Origin: Kaiparowitsia implicata GSE-PSE-MK54-09C
Lineage (GTDB): Bacteria > Cyanobacteriota > Cyanobacteriia > Elainellales > Elainellaceae
Direction: 5' to 3'
DNA length: 37,835 bases
NCBI GenBank assembly: GCA_019359435.1
Contig: JAHHHI010000016.1
Location: 1 to 37,835 of the forward strand
The position numbers were made by a program, and so were the translations under genes. Shown piece after piece: positions 29,081 to 35,811 of this stretch; within the stretch, counting starts at the first letter, position 1, and the number at the start of each line of letters is the position of its first letter. The notes beneath the pieces were generated by a model. That model made no database searches, was not told where the DNA came from, and saw nothing but the letters and a program-made list of their open reading frames with translations.

Positions 29081-29851
29081 ATTGACGAGTTGACAGAGGG
29101 AAAACGAATTAGACAATCTTTAAAGCAACGCCACGGACATCCAATTCTCGTGGCCTTAGTAGCGTGATGAAGCTCAACCGCTGGCTACTCCTATACTGGC
29201 TACTCCCGTATTGGTGAGGTGTGGAACTGTTCCCTAGTGACAGTGACCATAAGGCTAAACTTAGTGTTTGAACTGAACAATGGCCCCATAAGCCCTGATA
29301 TTCTGGCTGTATCTAGCGTTTGAGTCGCTTTGCTGATACATCCCAGTTCAAACATCAGACGCTGGGAATACTGCTAGCAGTAGCTCTAAACAGCTTTAAA
29401 TAAGAAGCATCCCTGAGGTCAGGATGTTGAACAGGGTAAGCACAGCACATACCACTCAACATTCTGACTGGTTTAGAGCGATGCTTGAACAAACATGTGG
29501 GGTGCTGGGTTAAGTCTATGCAGTCGAGAGTCAAGTAAGCCTGCCGTAACTTATAAGCCTGCCGTAACTTATATGTCATCTCTGCTAGACCTCGCACCTC
29601 AATCTGACAAGTTTGAGCTTTGAACATGCTGATTTTGGCTGATTTTGTCTAGCTCTGACCCAGCAAATAACTGTGTTAGACGTAGGGCAACTCTTTGAAC
29701 TCTTGTGAGCGGATGAGGGATTAGTATGAATATGAATTACCCTAAACTCCATGAAAATAAATTTATGGAATCCTGTCTACTCCCCCTGCGGAATATTTCA
29801 ACATGCTGAGTAAGAACTGAAGCATGCCAACAAGGTCAGCATATTTCGTGA
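29081..29851. other. Long intergenic region with an 18-bp tandem duplication
   Basis: About 770 bp between the ethylene-receptor-like kinase and a doubtful small frame. The only clear structure is a perfect tandem duplication of TAAGCCTGCCGTAACTTA at 29536-29553 and 29554-29571. A minus-strand open frame over 29355-29627 contains this duplication but shows no recognisable domain. Confidence 0.5.
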
Positions 29852-30214
29852 CTAGGCCTCCTTAACAGAAATTTCGCGACTAGGCAGTAACTCAGGCAAG
29901 GAGTCTGGGTCATCTCTGGCAAAGAACTTTCCCGCATCGGGCAAACAACTGTAAAGCCGTTGGCTTAGCTGCGCCAATGCCCCTACGATCTCACCGCTGA
30001 TTGATGGAGAATTTTCTTTGACAGAAACCGTCTTAAACACCTGTTGCTGGGTAGCTAAACTTACGCCATCCAGGACTAGCTCAACGTTTATCCAAAACGG
30101 TTTGAAAGACACTTGTTTATGAACAGGTGAACTATAAGCCCCAGTAATTCCGAAAATATTCGTGATACTCGGTCTCACTATGAGGCTAGGGCTGTGGTTT
30201 ATACTGCTGTGCAA
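29852..30214 (-). CDS. Hypothetical protein, doubtful
   Basis: A 120-residue open frame with an ATG start. I recognise no domain. The central part (KPFWINVELVLDGVSLATQQQVFKTVSV) has a plausible strand pattern, and GEIVGALAQLSQRL looks helical, so it may be a real small protein or the remnant of a larger one. There is no clear ribosome binding site. It ends in open sequence and is oriented away from the tRNA gene at 30263. Confidence 0.35.
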   Translation of the reverse strand: MHSSINHSPSLIVRPSITNIFGITGAYSSPVHKQVSFKPFWINVELVLDGVSLATQQQVFKTVSVKENSPSISGEIVGALAQLSQRLYSCLPDAGKFFARDDPDSLPELLPSREISVKEA

Positions 30215-30262
30215 TCACTGTTGAGGCTGGGGCAAGATGTAGGCTAGTATGAATTGCTAGAC

Positions 30263-30335
30263 GGGGAGTTAGCTCAGTTGGTAGAGCGCTGCGATCGCAC
30301 CGCAGAGGTCAGGGGTTCGAATCCCCTATTCTCCA
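30263..30335 (+). tRNA. tRNA-Ala (anticodon CGC)
   Basis: A complete 73-nt cloverleaf can be drawn. The acceptor stem is GGGGAGT with ATTCTCC, the D stem GCTC/GAGC, the anticodon stem CTGCG/CGCAG with loop ATCGCAC, the variable loop AGGTC, and the T stem AGGGG/CCCCT with loop TTCGAAT. The discriminator is A and CCA is not encoded. The anticodon is CGC, reading GCG. The third acceptor pair is G-U, the classic alanine identity element, which supports the assignment. A HIP1 octamer GCGATCGC lies across the anticodon arm. The tyrosine integrase gene starts 184 bp downstream. Confidence 0.93.
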
Positions 30336-30454
30336 TTTTCTAAAATCTATACATATCAAGGGTTGTATCGTCCATCAACAAGATGATTCAGAGCCTCGCT
30401 AAGTCCCTGCGGCCAGGTACTGTTATGCCACTTTTGGCCATTTTGGTTAGAATT

Positions 30455-30475
30455 TGGATCGAAAATGGATCGAAA
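30455..30475. repeat. Direct repeat between tRNA-Ala and integrase
   Basis: TGGATCGAAA occurs at 30455-30464 and 30466-30475, an 11-bp period and so on the same face of the helix. Its place between the tRNA and integrase would suit an integrase arm-type or regulatory site. That is inference only. Confidence 0.4.
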
Positions 30476-30519
30476 GACTCCCTCCCTCCATTCGCTCCAT
30501 TCTCAGTGGGGCTTTCACC

Positions 30520-31635
30520 ATGGCTAATACTGCTAGAGCTAAGAAGGGCACCGTCTCGGTGACCAGCGACCGAGATCGATTGCGTCTGGGCTGGCGTTAC
30601 AAAGGGGAACGCTATTTTCTGTTTATTGGGCTCCCTGACACCATCACGAACCGGAGAGTGGCAGAGGCCAAAGCGTCTCAAATCGAGCTCGACATGATGT
30701 CAGGGCATTTCGATCCAACGCTTCGAGCCTATAAATTGCAGCTTCCCAATCGCAGCCAGCTGACTGTTACAGGCCTATTCAACAAATTCATCTGGCACAA
30801 AGCAAAGACAGTCGCTTCGGCCACCCTGGATAAATACCGTGGACTGCTGAACTATTTGAAGGAATTCTTTAAAGCCCGCTCGGTTGCTGAAGTCAGTGTA
30901 GCCGAGGCCGAAAAATTCACCAGCTGGTATGACTCTCAAGATTTATCCAAGGTTGTCATTCGAGAACGCCTGGGACTGTTAAAGGCTTGCTGGGAGTGGG
31001 GGATCGAGCAGGCTTTAGTTGAATCTAATCCTTGGGTAGATATGCCTTTAAGAATTAAGGTTCCGCCAAAACAAATGCCTAAGCCTTTCACCGAGGCAGA
31101 AATAAAATTAATTGTTGAGGCATTTAAAGCTAATCGTTATTATCGCCATTACGTCAATTTTGTGGAGTTTCGCTTTGGAAGTGGTTGCCGTACCGGAGAG
31201 GTTGTGGGCCTACGGTGGAAACATATCTCTGAGGATTGCTCAACCATCTGGATTGGTGAGGCTTTAGTCAAAGGAAAACAGAAAGCCACAAAAACGAACC
31301 GGTCTCGGTATATCACTCTGACGTCTAAATTGCAGACAATGCTTCAAGGATTGAGGCAAGCTAATAGTGATCCCAATGATTTAGTTTTTAAGGGGCCGAA
31401 AGGAGCTCCTATCGATGCAAAAAACTTTGCCCAACGAGGATGGCAGAAGATTTTAACTAAGTTAGGTATTGATTATCAAAGACCTTACAATACCCGACAT
31501 GCCTTGATTTCTCATGCCCTGGATAAAGGTATGAATCCGGTGGAAGTAGCTCAGTTAACAGGGCACGATGTGCAGACGCTTTACCGAAATTACGCAGGTA
31601 ACGTCAACAGCCGCCCTCGCTTACCAGAAATATAA
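30520..31635 (+). CDS. Tyrosine-type site-specific integrase
   Basis: This recombinase would integrate or excise the element. The product is 371 residues from the ATG at 30520; the frame extends back to a TTG at 30454. It has an N-terminal arm-binding-like domain (about 15-75), a core-binding helical domain (about 82-175), and a catalytic domain (about 188-360). Catalytic residues visible are Arg224 in GSGCRTGEV, Arg326 in PYNTRHALIS, His349 in LTGHD, and the nucleophile Tyr358 in LYRNYAG. The usual box II histidine three residues before Arg326 is a tyrosine here, a variant I recall from other phage-like integrases. The adjacent tRNA-Ala is the natural candidate target site. Confidence 0.9.
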   Translation: MANTARAKKGTVSVTSDRDRLRLGWRYKGERYFLFIGLPDTITNRRVAEAKASQIELDMMSGHFDPTLRAYKLQLPNRSQLTVTGLFNKFIWHKAKTVASATLDKYRGLLNYLKEFFKARSVAEVSVAEAEKFTSWYDSQDLSKVVIRERLGLLKACWEWGIEQALVESNPWVDMPLRIKVPPKQMPKPFTEAEIKLIVEAFKANRYYRHYVNFVEFRFGSGCRTGEVVGLRWKHISEDCSTIWIGEALVKGKQKATKTNRSRYITLTSKLQTMLQGLRQANSDPNDLVFKGPKGAPIDAKNFAQRGWQKILTKLGIDYQRPYNTRHALISHALDKGMNPVEVAQLTGHDVQTLYRNYAGNVNSRPRLPEI

Positions 31636-31651
31636 GCGCCAAGCGCAGTTT

Positions 31652-32296
31652 TCAGTATAGTTTGCGCCCAAACCAGACCACTTTCCCCATGAGACTGAGG
31701 CCACTGGATATCTCAGATGGCTGAATTGAGAATGCTTCATAGGCAGGGTGGTCACTGAGCACTCTAAGCGTATTATCGGCTACGTACTGCAAGCGTTTGA
31801 TTAACAGTCGATCATTGAGTTTGAGTAGGTAAATGCCATGACTCACGGTTCCTACATCACGATTGTTGGTGTCTACCAACACTAAATCTCCTAGGCAAAG
31901 GGTCGGTTCCATACTTTCATCGACTACCTGGGTAAGTAGCAAATTTTCAAAGGCATTGGGAAACTCTTTCTGGAGCCAGGCTGTCCCAAAGGCCAGCGGA
32001 TCCTTATAAACATAATTTTCGACTGAAGCTTTGGATGAACCCTTAGCCCCCGCTAAAGGCTGGCCAGTCGCCAGCCACTCGACACTGACATTGGCTGTGC
32101 GTGCTATGGCAAGCAGAGCTGGACGGGTTGGTTCGCTTTGGCCAGTGAAATATTGGCGGAGCACGGTGTCAGAAAACCCGCAGTCTCTGGCAAAGCCCCG
32201 TATACTCTTATCGCCGACCGCCTGTTTCAAACGAATTGGAAACTGATCAACTTCCTTAGCATCCGCCTGCGCCTCGTCAGGTAAGGGATTAGTCAT
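31652..32296 (-). CDS. CI/LexA-like repressor with S24 peptidase domain
   Basis: The product is 214 residues. Residues about 28-75 form an XRE-type helix-turn-helix (SIRGFARDCGFSDTVLRQYFTGQSEPTRPALLAIA). The C-terminal half is an S24/LexA-type domain with the serine in DESMEPTLCLGD (Ser128) and the lysine in DRLLIKRLQ (Lys167). Proteins of this build keep mobile elements silent and are inactivated by RecA-stimulated self-cleavage after DNA damage. An Ala-Gly at 82-83 is a possible cleavage point but is further from Ser128 than usual, so I leave that open. It is divergent from the Ner-like gene across a region with operator-like dyads, a phage-type switch. Confidence 0.88.
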   Translation of the reverse strand: MTNPLPDEAQADAKEVDQFPIRLKQAVGDKSIRGFARDCGFSDTVLRQYFTGQSEPTRPALLAIARTANVSVEWLATGQPLAGAKGSSKASVENYVYKDPLAFGTAWLQKEFPNAFENLLLTQVVDESMEPTLCLGDLVLVDTNNRDVGTVSHGIYLLKLNDRLLIKRLQYVADNTLRVLSDHPAYEAFSIQPSEISSGLSLMGKVVWFGRKLY

Positions 32297-32393
32297 AAGA
32301 GTTATATTAATTGCAGGTGCAAATTATAGCACTTGACGTGCAAACTATTTATTGCTAGCTTCATCGATATATTGATGGAGCTAAGACAATTCT
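32297..32393. promoter_or_regulatory. Divergent promoter/operator region of the element switch
   Basis: The region contains a dyad GTGC-N8-GCAC at 32317-32332. A second GTGCAAA begins at 32338, placed 21 bp (two helical turns) after the first. A rightward promoter can be proposed with -35 TTGACG (32333-32338), a 17-base spacer and -10 TAGCTT (32356-32361). The operator overlaps this promoter, as expected for a repressor that blocks the rightward genes. A further near-dyad CTTCATC-N8-GATGGAG lies at about 32359-32380. Confidence 0.6.
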
Positions 32394-32723
32394 ATGCATG
32401 TGGAAGACATTAAAGCAGCTCTACGCAAGCAGGGCTGGACTTTAACCAGCATCGCAAAAGAACTGAATATTGGCACCTCGGCAGTCTCCCATGCCTTAAC
32501 TCGACAGCGATCGCGTCGCGTCGAGCAGGTCGTGGCAGGCAAACTTGGCTTGCCACCCCATGAGATTTGGCCTCAACGGTATAAGCGAGGAAGGATGACC
32601 CATGGTTCAATTTGTCGGCAAGCAGGAAGCTATCCAGTCGCTGAAGCTCAGCGGTACAACCTTGAGGCGCTATCGGGTGCAGGGACTGTTGATCGAGGGC
32701 GTCCACTGGGTTCGAGTGAATAG
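32394..32723 (+). CDS. Ner/Nlp-like DNA-binding regulator
   Basis: Residues 1-65 (MHVEDIKAALRKQGWTLTSIAKELNIGTSAVSHALTRQRSRRVEQVVAGKLGLPPHEIWPQRY) match the Ner/Nlp winged helix family first described for phage Mu. The helix-turn-helix lies at about 15-37. Ner-type proteins damp early transcription and oppose the repressor. Family members usually end soon after the WPQRY-type motif. Here the frame runs on for about 45 residues of unrelated sequence that overlaps the next gene by 122 nt. In the next reading frame a TGA lies six bases before that gene's ATG, so a one-base shift may have removed the ancestral stop. Confidence 0.8.
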   Translation: MHVEDIKAALRKQGWTLTSIAKELNIGTSAVSHALTRQRSRRVEQVVAGKLGLPPHEIWPQRYKRGRMTHGSICRQAGSYPVAEAQRYNLEALSGAGTVDRGRPLGSSE

Positions 32724-32871
32724 TCGCTGCATCCGCTACAACTTGGAACTGATTAAGGACTGGCTTCACAACCGCCATGACCCAGCGGCTCATCAACGGG
32801 CAATTGAAATTTATCAGGCTAGTTTGTTGAGTAACCAGCGAAAAATTCCTCAGCGATCTAGTCGCCGATAA
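32602..32871 (+). CDS. Small DNA-binding protein, possible excisionase
   Basis: The product is 89 residues. The ATG at 32602 is preceded by GAGGAAGG, a strong ribosome binding site. The N-terminal half (GKQEAIQSLKLSGTTLRRYRVQGLLIEGVHWVRVNSRCIRYN) has the look of a winged helix-turn-helix of the MerR/excisionase type: a helix, a turn, TTLRRYR as a recognition helix, and a wing. The C-terminus is basic (KIPQRSSRR). Its position after the integrase-repressor-Ner block suggests a role in excision or early regulation, but the function is inferred. It overlaps the tail of the Ner-like frame in a different phase. Confidence 0.7.
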   Translation: MVQFVGKQEAIQSLKLSGTTLRRYRVQGLLIEGVHWVRVNSRCIRYNLELIKDWLHNRHDPAAHQRAIEIYQASLLSNQRKIPQRSSRR

Positions 32872-32961
32872 TCTCAGGGGCATTAAGCCACCTTAGTATC
32901 TCGATAGTTTATCAAGTATGTGATGAAGAGCTAGGCTTACCATCTCATTCTTGAGGCCTAT

Positions 32962-32996
32962 GAAAAAACACCCTAACTACAACGCAGTAAGGGTGT
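32962..32996 (-). terminator. Terminator-like hairpin on the minus strand
   Basis: Read on the minus strand, ACACCCTTACTG pairs with the complementary arm and the stem is followed by six T residues. No annotated gene on that strand ends here. Read on the plus strand the downstream sequence is only loosely T-rich, so it could also end the Ner/excisionase transcript weakly. Confidence 0.55.
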
Positions 32997-33178
32997 CAGA
33001 CTTTCTTTGTTTATTTTCTGAGCCAGGCTAATCAATATCCTGATGCAGTTTTTGCCGAACCGCTCAGGTCATTAACCTGCTGATAGAAGTGGTGCCTTCA
33101 ACTATAGCAAAGACATCGAAAATGTCTACCCTGGGCACAGCTGACGGTTAAAAACAGCCGGTTGATTGTGGTGGCCTG

Positions 33179-33196
33179 GCTCCTAAATTTAGGAGC
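33179..33196 (+). promoter_or_regulatory. Perfect 18-nt palindrome covering the primase ribosome binding site
   Basis: GCTCCTAAATTTAGGAGC is fully self-complementary and contains the only Shine-Dalgarno-like sequence (TAGGAG) for the ATG at 33202, six bases downstream. It could be an operator for a dimeric regulator, or an RNA stem that hides the ribosome binding site. Confidence 0.6.
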
Positions 33197-33201
33197 TAAC
33201 C

Positions 33202-34221
33202 ATGGCACAGTACATTTACTCGGGGCGATCGCGCCCCTGTCCGATTTGTGGACGCATCAAAGACCAAGACTGCCGCTGGAATGAGGAGGTGGTGTTCTGC
33301 CACACCCACATAGATCAGGATGGGGCGGTAGACGGCTACGTCTATCGGGGCGCGACAGCCGATGGCATGTGGGGGCAATACTTTGCAGCCACCGCCTCAC
33401 CCGAGAAGCCGGTTCGCCCCCAGCAGCGGCAGGACTATTTCTATCCCAGTCGAACCGGCCAGCCGCTGGTGAAGGTGACGCGGGTGGATCGGGGCAACGG
33501 TGCCAAGTTTTTTGTGCAGTACCACTGGAACGGGCCGCAATGGGTCAAAGGACTGACCCCTGAGATTAGATCCCAGGTGCCGATCTACCGCTACCGCGAT
33601 GTCCAGAATGCCATATCCATCGGTCAACCTATCTGGATGGTAGAGGGGGAAGGCTGCGCGGATGCCCTGTGGGCGATCGGTATTCCCGCGACCACTACCC
33701 TGGGTGGCTCCAAGAAGTACCGCAGCTATGGCGATTACCGTCAGGATTTGCAGGCGGCCCGTCTGGTGCTGTGCCCAGATCGCGATCAGGTCGGCATTGC
33801 CCATATGGGGGAGGTGGCCCAGGACTTCCCCTCGGCCCAGTGGTGCTACCCATATCCTGAGAGCCTGCGTTGGCAAAACCTGCCGAAGCATGGCGGGCTG
33901 GATGTGGTGGATTGGATTCACGATGGGGCCACAGCGGAGCAGATCAGAGCGGCGGTGCAAGACCGGCGGCAGCTGGAGGTCAGCGCTGCTCAAGGCCCCG
34001 AGCGACTGTCGGTGCAGGCCTTACAAGACCAGATTCGCACCTACCTTGGCACCAGCCCCACCGAACTTGCCCTGGCGGCGCAGGTGGTGCAGTGGCACCA
34101 GGAGACGGGGCTATCGGCCAAGGATATTGGTAACCTGGTCACCCTGGTGCAGGCGGAACTGGAGCAAACTGAGGAGCGGGACGATTCTCCTATCGGAGAG
34201 GCTACGCCAACGCCGGGCTGA
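33202..34221 (+). CDS. N-terminal fragment: zinc-finger/TOPRIM primase part
   Basis: This 339-residue frame starts at the ATG at 33202. A zinc ribbon is formed by RPCPICGRIKDQDCRW and FCHTH (Cys13, Cys16, Cys24 and Cys33 are candidates). The TOPRIM domain has the acidic residue in IWMVEGEGCADALW and the paired aspartates in LVLCPDRDQVG, with the glycine-rich TTTLGGSKKYRSYGDY between them. It then enters the linker to the helicase. The last roughly 14 residues (DDSPIGEATPTPG) come from the inserted repeat and the wrong phase. A truncated TOPRIM protein could still be made, but would lack the helicase part. Confidence 0.8.
   Translation: MAQYIYSGRSRPCPICGRIKDQDCRWNEEVVFCHTHIDQDGAVDGYVYRGATADGMWGQYFAATASPEKPVRPQQRQDYFYPSRTGQPLVKVTRVDRGNGAKFFVQYHWNGPQWVKGLTPEIRSQVPIYRYRDVQNAISIGQPIWMVEGEGCADALWAIGIPATTTLGGSKKYRSYGDYRQDLQAARLVLCPDRDQVGIAHMGEVAQDFPSAQWCYPYPESLRWQNLPKHGGLDVVDWIHDGATAEQIRAAVQDRRQLEVSAAQGPERLSVQALQDQIRTYLGTSPTELALAAQVVQWHQETGLSAKDIGNLVTLVQAELEQTEERDDSPIGEATPTPG
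34180..34213 (+). repeat. Small dispersed repeat insertion 1 inside the primase-helicase gene
   Basis: The inferred insert is 34 nt. It contains a short hairpin, TCTCC-tatc-GGAGA, followed by GGCTACGCCAACGC. CGG flanks it on both sides (34177-34179 and 34214-34216), so the exact borders are ambiguous. Its length is 1 modulo 3, which produces the observed change of frame. It shares the 3' core GCTWCGCSAACGCC with insertion 2. Confidence 0.75.
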
Positions 34222-34741
34222 GATTCACCAGCTGCTCAAAATTGGCGACTACCAGCTATGTCTCGGGGAGTATCTCCATGCTGAGCTGGCAGACCCCTTA
34301 GAGCAGATTGCTGACTGGATTGGGGCGACGCCAGCGGCGATGCTGGTGACGCTGCTGCCGGTGGCAGCATCATTGCTGCGGGTGGGTACGGAGCTGGAGA
34401 TTGATGCCGGGATGGGGTTCTCGGTGCCGCCGATTGTGTTCACCGGGTTAGTGGCCCCTTCGGGCAGCAAAAAGAGCCCAATTCAGCGGCAGATTTTGGG
34501 GCCGCTCTCGCTGCTCCAGGCGGAGGCGGATCAGGAGTATGAGTATGCGGCTTCGGAGTATGAGGTTGACCTGCGGGATTGGGAGCAGACTAAGGTCGAG
34601 GATAGGGGCATTCGACCCAGGAAGCCAATGCCACGGGAGTATCACACCTCGGATGCGACAAGGGAGGCGATTGTTCTTTCAGAACACGCTTCGCGAACGC
34701 CCGCATTCAGTCTCAACAGCCAGAGCGGGGGATTTTGGTAA
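34214..34741 (+). pseudogene. Middle fragment: N-terminal part of the DUF3987 helicase-like region
   Basis: This is open in phase 2 and ends at a TAG at 34739-34741. The sequence runs RAEIHQLLKIGDYQ, then DPLEQIADWIGATPAAMLVTLLPVAASLLRVGTELEID, then the nucleotide-binding-like PPIVFTGLVAPSGSKKSPIQRQILGPLSLLQ, and a charged helix. This is the usual start of the DUF3987 region, where APSGSKKSP corresponds to the modified P-loop. The frame has no good start codon of its own near its beginning. The final residues (LSEHASRTPAFSLNSQSGGFW) arise from insertion 2 and wrong-phase reading. Confidence 0.75.
34676..34701 (+). repeat. Small dispersed repeat insertion 2 inside the primase-helicase gene
   Basis: The inferred insert is 26 nt. 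With the preceding bases it forms a hairpin GTTCT-ttc-AGAAC, followed by ACGCTTCGCGAACGCC. Its length is 2 modulo 3 and returns the reading frame to phase 1. The 3' part differs from insertion 1 at only two positions within the 14-base core, while the hairpin stem is different but still self-complementary. Confidence 0.78.
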
Positions 34742-35649
34742 CGCCGGATGAGTTAGCGGGCCTCTTCAAGGGGCAGAACCAGTACCGCAATGGCCGAGGT
34801 AACGATAAAGAGTCGCTGCTGACGGCCTTTGATGGCTCGGGGTTAAAGGTGGATCGGGCCAGTGGTTTGCGTATCAGCCTGCCGCGCACCAGCCTGAGCC
34901 TGACGGGGACGATTCAGCCTGATATTCTGCGGGAGATGATGGGGGATTGCTCGGATGCCAGCGGCCAATGGGCGCGTTTTTTGTGGTGTCTGCTGCCGCT
35001 GAAGCCTGCGCCGTTTCCCCGCCAGACGCTGCCTCACGATATTTCAGACCGGCTCTATGGCCTCTACCAAAGGCTGGAGGGACTGGCTCCCCAATGCTAC
35101 CGATTGACGACTGAGGCTAAGGTTCTATTTGCAGATTGGTATGACCAGTTGGATCAGCTACGGGTGACGGAGACGCACCCAGGCTTGCAGGCGGTCTATT
35201 CTAAAATGCAGGGTTATACGGGGCGACTGGCGCTGATTCTCCACTGCCTGAATGCGGTGATGGATAGAGGGCTACCGATTAATGCGATAGATGCCGAGAA
35301 GATGAGGGCTGCGATTAAGCTGGGGCGTTGGTTTATTGGACAGGTGAAGCTGCTCTATGCGGATGGGAATACGGTGGATGGGGCGCTGGAGCCGGTCTAT
35401 ACGAAGCTGATACAGCTATCGCGGGTGCGGGGCTGGCTACGGGCGAAGGATGTGCGGAATTATGAGCGCAGTTTACGGAAGGCAGGGGTGGAGGTGATTC
35501 GCGCTCATTTTTTGGAGCTGGAGGCGATGGGGTATGGGGAAACCCAGGGGATGGGGAATCGGCTGCGGTGGCGGGCAACGGTAGACGCGGTAGACAGATT
35601 TGAGGAAACGGTAGACGGAGTGTCTACCGCTGAAAGTGTTGATGGATAA
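34735..35649 (+). CDS. C-terminal fragment: DUF3987 helicase-like region
   Basis: This is a 304-residue frame whose first codon here is a GTG lying within the ancestral ILVTPDELAGLFKGQNQYRNGRGNDKESLLTAF. The segments LSLTGTIQPDILREMM and ASGQWARFLWCLLPL, and a helical C-terminal region (YSKMQGYTGRLALILHCLNAV), follow the DUF3987 pattern. The last 25 residues (TVDAVDRFEETVDGVSTAESVDG) are a consequence of the CGGTAGAC motif array extending into the coding region. Translation from 34735 would give a helicase fragment without its P-loop. Confidence 0.75.
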   Translation: MVTPDELAGLFKGQNQYRNGRGNDKESLLTAFDGSGLKVDRASGLRISLPRTSLSLTGTIQPDILREMMGDCSDASGQWARFLWCLLPLKPAPFPRQTLPHDISDRLYGLYQRLEGLAPQCYRLTTEAKVLFADWYDQLDQLRVTETHPGLQAVYSKMQGYTGRLALILHCLNAVMDRGLPINAIDAEKMRAAIKLGRWFIGQVKLLYADGNTVDGALEPVYTKLIQLSRVRGWLRAKDVRNYERSLRKAGVEVIRAHFLELEAMGYGETQGMGNRLRWRATVDAVDRFEETVDGVSTAESVDG

Positions 35650-35803
35650 GGGTTATAGCGAAACGGTAGACAAGTAGACAGGGTTTGCTAATGGGGAATT
35701 GCTAGGAAAGTGTCTACCGTCTACCGAAATGGCTGAAGGGCTTATAGGCAAAGGGTTTTGCCCGGTAGACAGAGTGTCTACCGGGCGTCTACCGTGTCTA
35801 CCG
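35579..35803. repeat. Array of CGGTAGAC / GTCTACCG motifs (iteron-like)
   Basis: Eleven exact 8-bp motifs lie in 225 bp. Five are forward (35579, 35588, 35609, 35664, 35763) and six reverse (35622, 35712, 35719, 35776, 35787, 35796), with a degenerate AAGTAGAC at 35672. The 35761-35785 stretch is a perfect 11-bp inverted repeat with a three-base centre. The array overlaps the 3' end of the primase-helicase gene and fills the gap before the toxin remnant. Placement beside a primase suggests an origin or a multi-site operator. Confidence 0.85.
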
Positions 35804-35811
35804 AAAATCGA

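Larger units (their letters stand above)
32872..33201. promoter_or_regulatory. Upstream region of the primase gene, with two hairpins
   Basis: No gene is supported in these 330 bp; a 23-codon frame at 32960-33031 is doubtful. One hairpin (32968-32996) has ACACCCT arms and is followed by a T run only when read on the minus strand. The other is an 18-nt perfect palindrome at 33179-33196 just before the primase ATG. A TGTCTACC matching the downstream motif array occurs at 33123-33130. Confidence 0.6.
33202..35649 (+). pseudogene. TOPRIM primase - DUF3987 helicase-like gene, split by two small insertions
   Basis: One ancestral gene of the kind found in cyanobacterial mobile elements is present in three frame segments. 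It encodes a zinc finger, a TOPRIM primase core and then a DUF3987 helicase-like region. The frame passes from phase 1 to phase 2 near 34180-34213 and back to phase 1 near 34676-34701. At each point lies an insertion resembling a short dispersed repeat. Removing 34 nt and 26 nt gives a continuous frame of 795 codons with family-typical sequence across both joints (ERRAEIHQLL and AIVRIQSQQPERGILVTPDELAG). The segments otherwise contain no internal stops, so the damage is probably recent. The product should start replication of the element; as it stands it is likely inactive. Confidence 0.82.

Noticed and set aside
29355-29627. Minus-strand frame of 90 codons with a tandem YKLRQA repeat
   Set aside because: The repeat is produced by the 18-bp DNA duplication; no domain or ribosome binding site supports it.
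32960-33031. 23-codon frame in the primase leader
   Set aside because: It lies across a strong hairpin, has no ribosome binding site and looks like chance coding.
33662-34213. Phase-2 frame overlapping the TOPRIM coding region
   Set aside because: This part is a shadow of the primase frame; genuine coding in phase 2 begins only after the inserted repeat.
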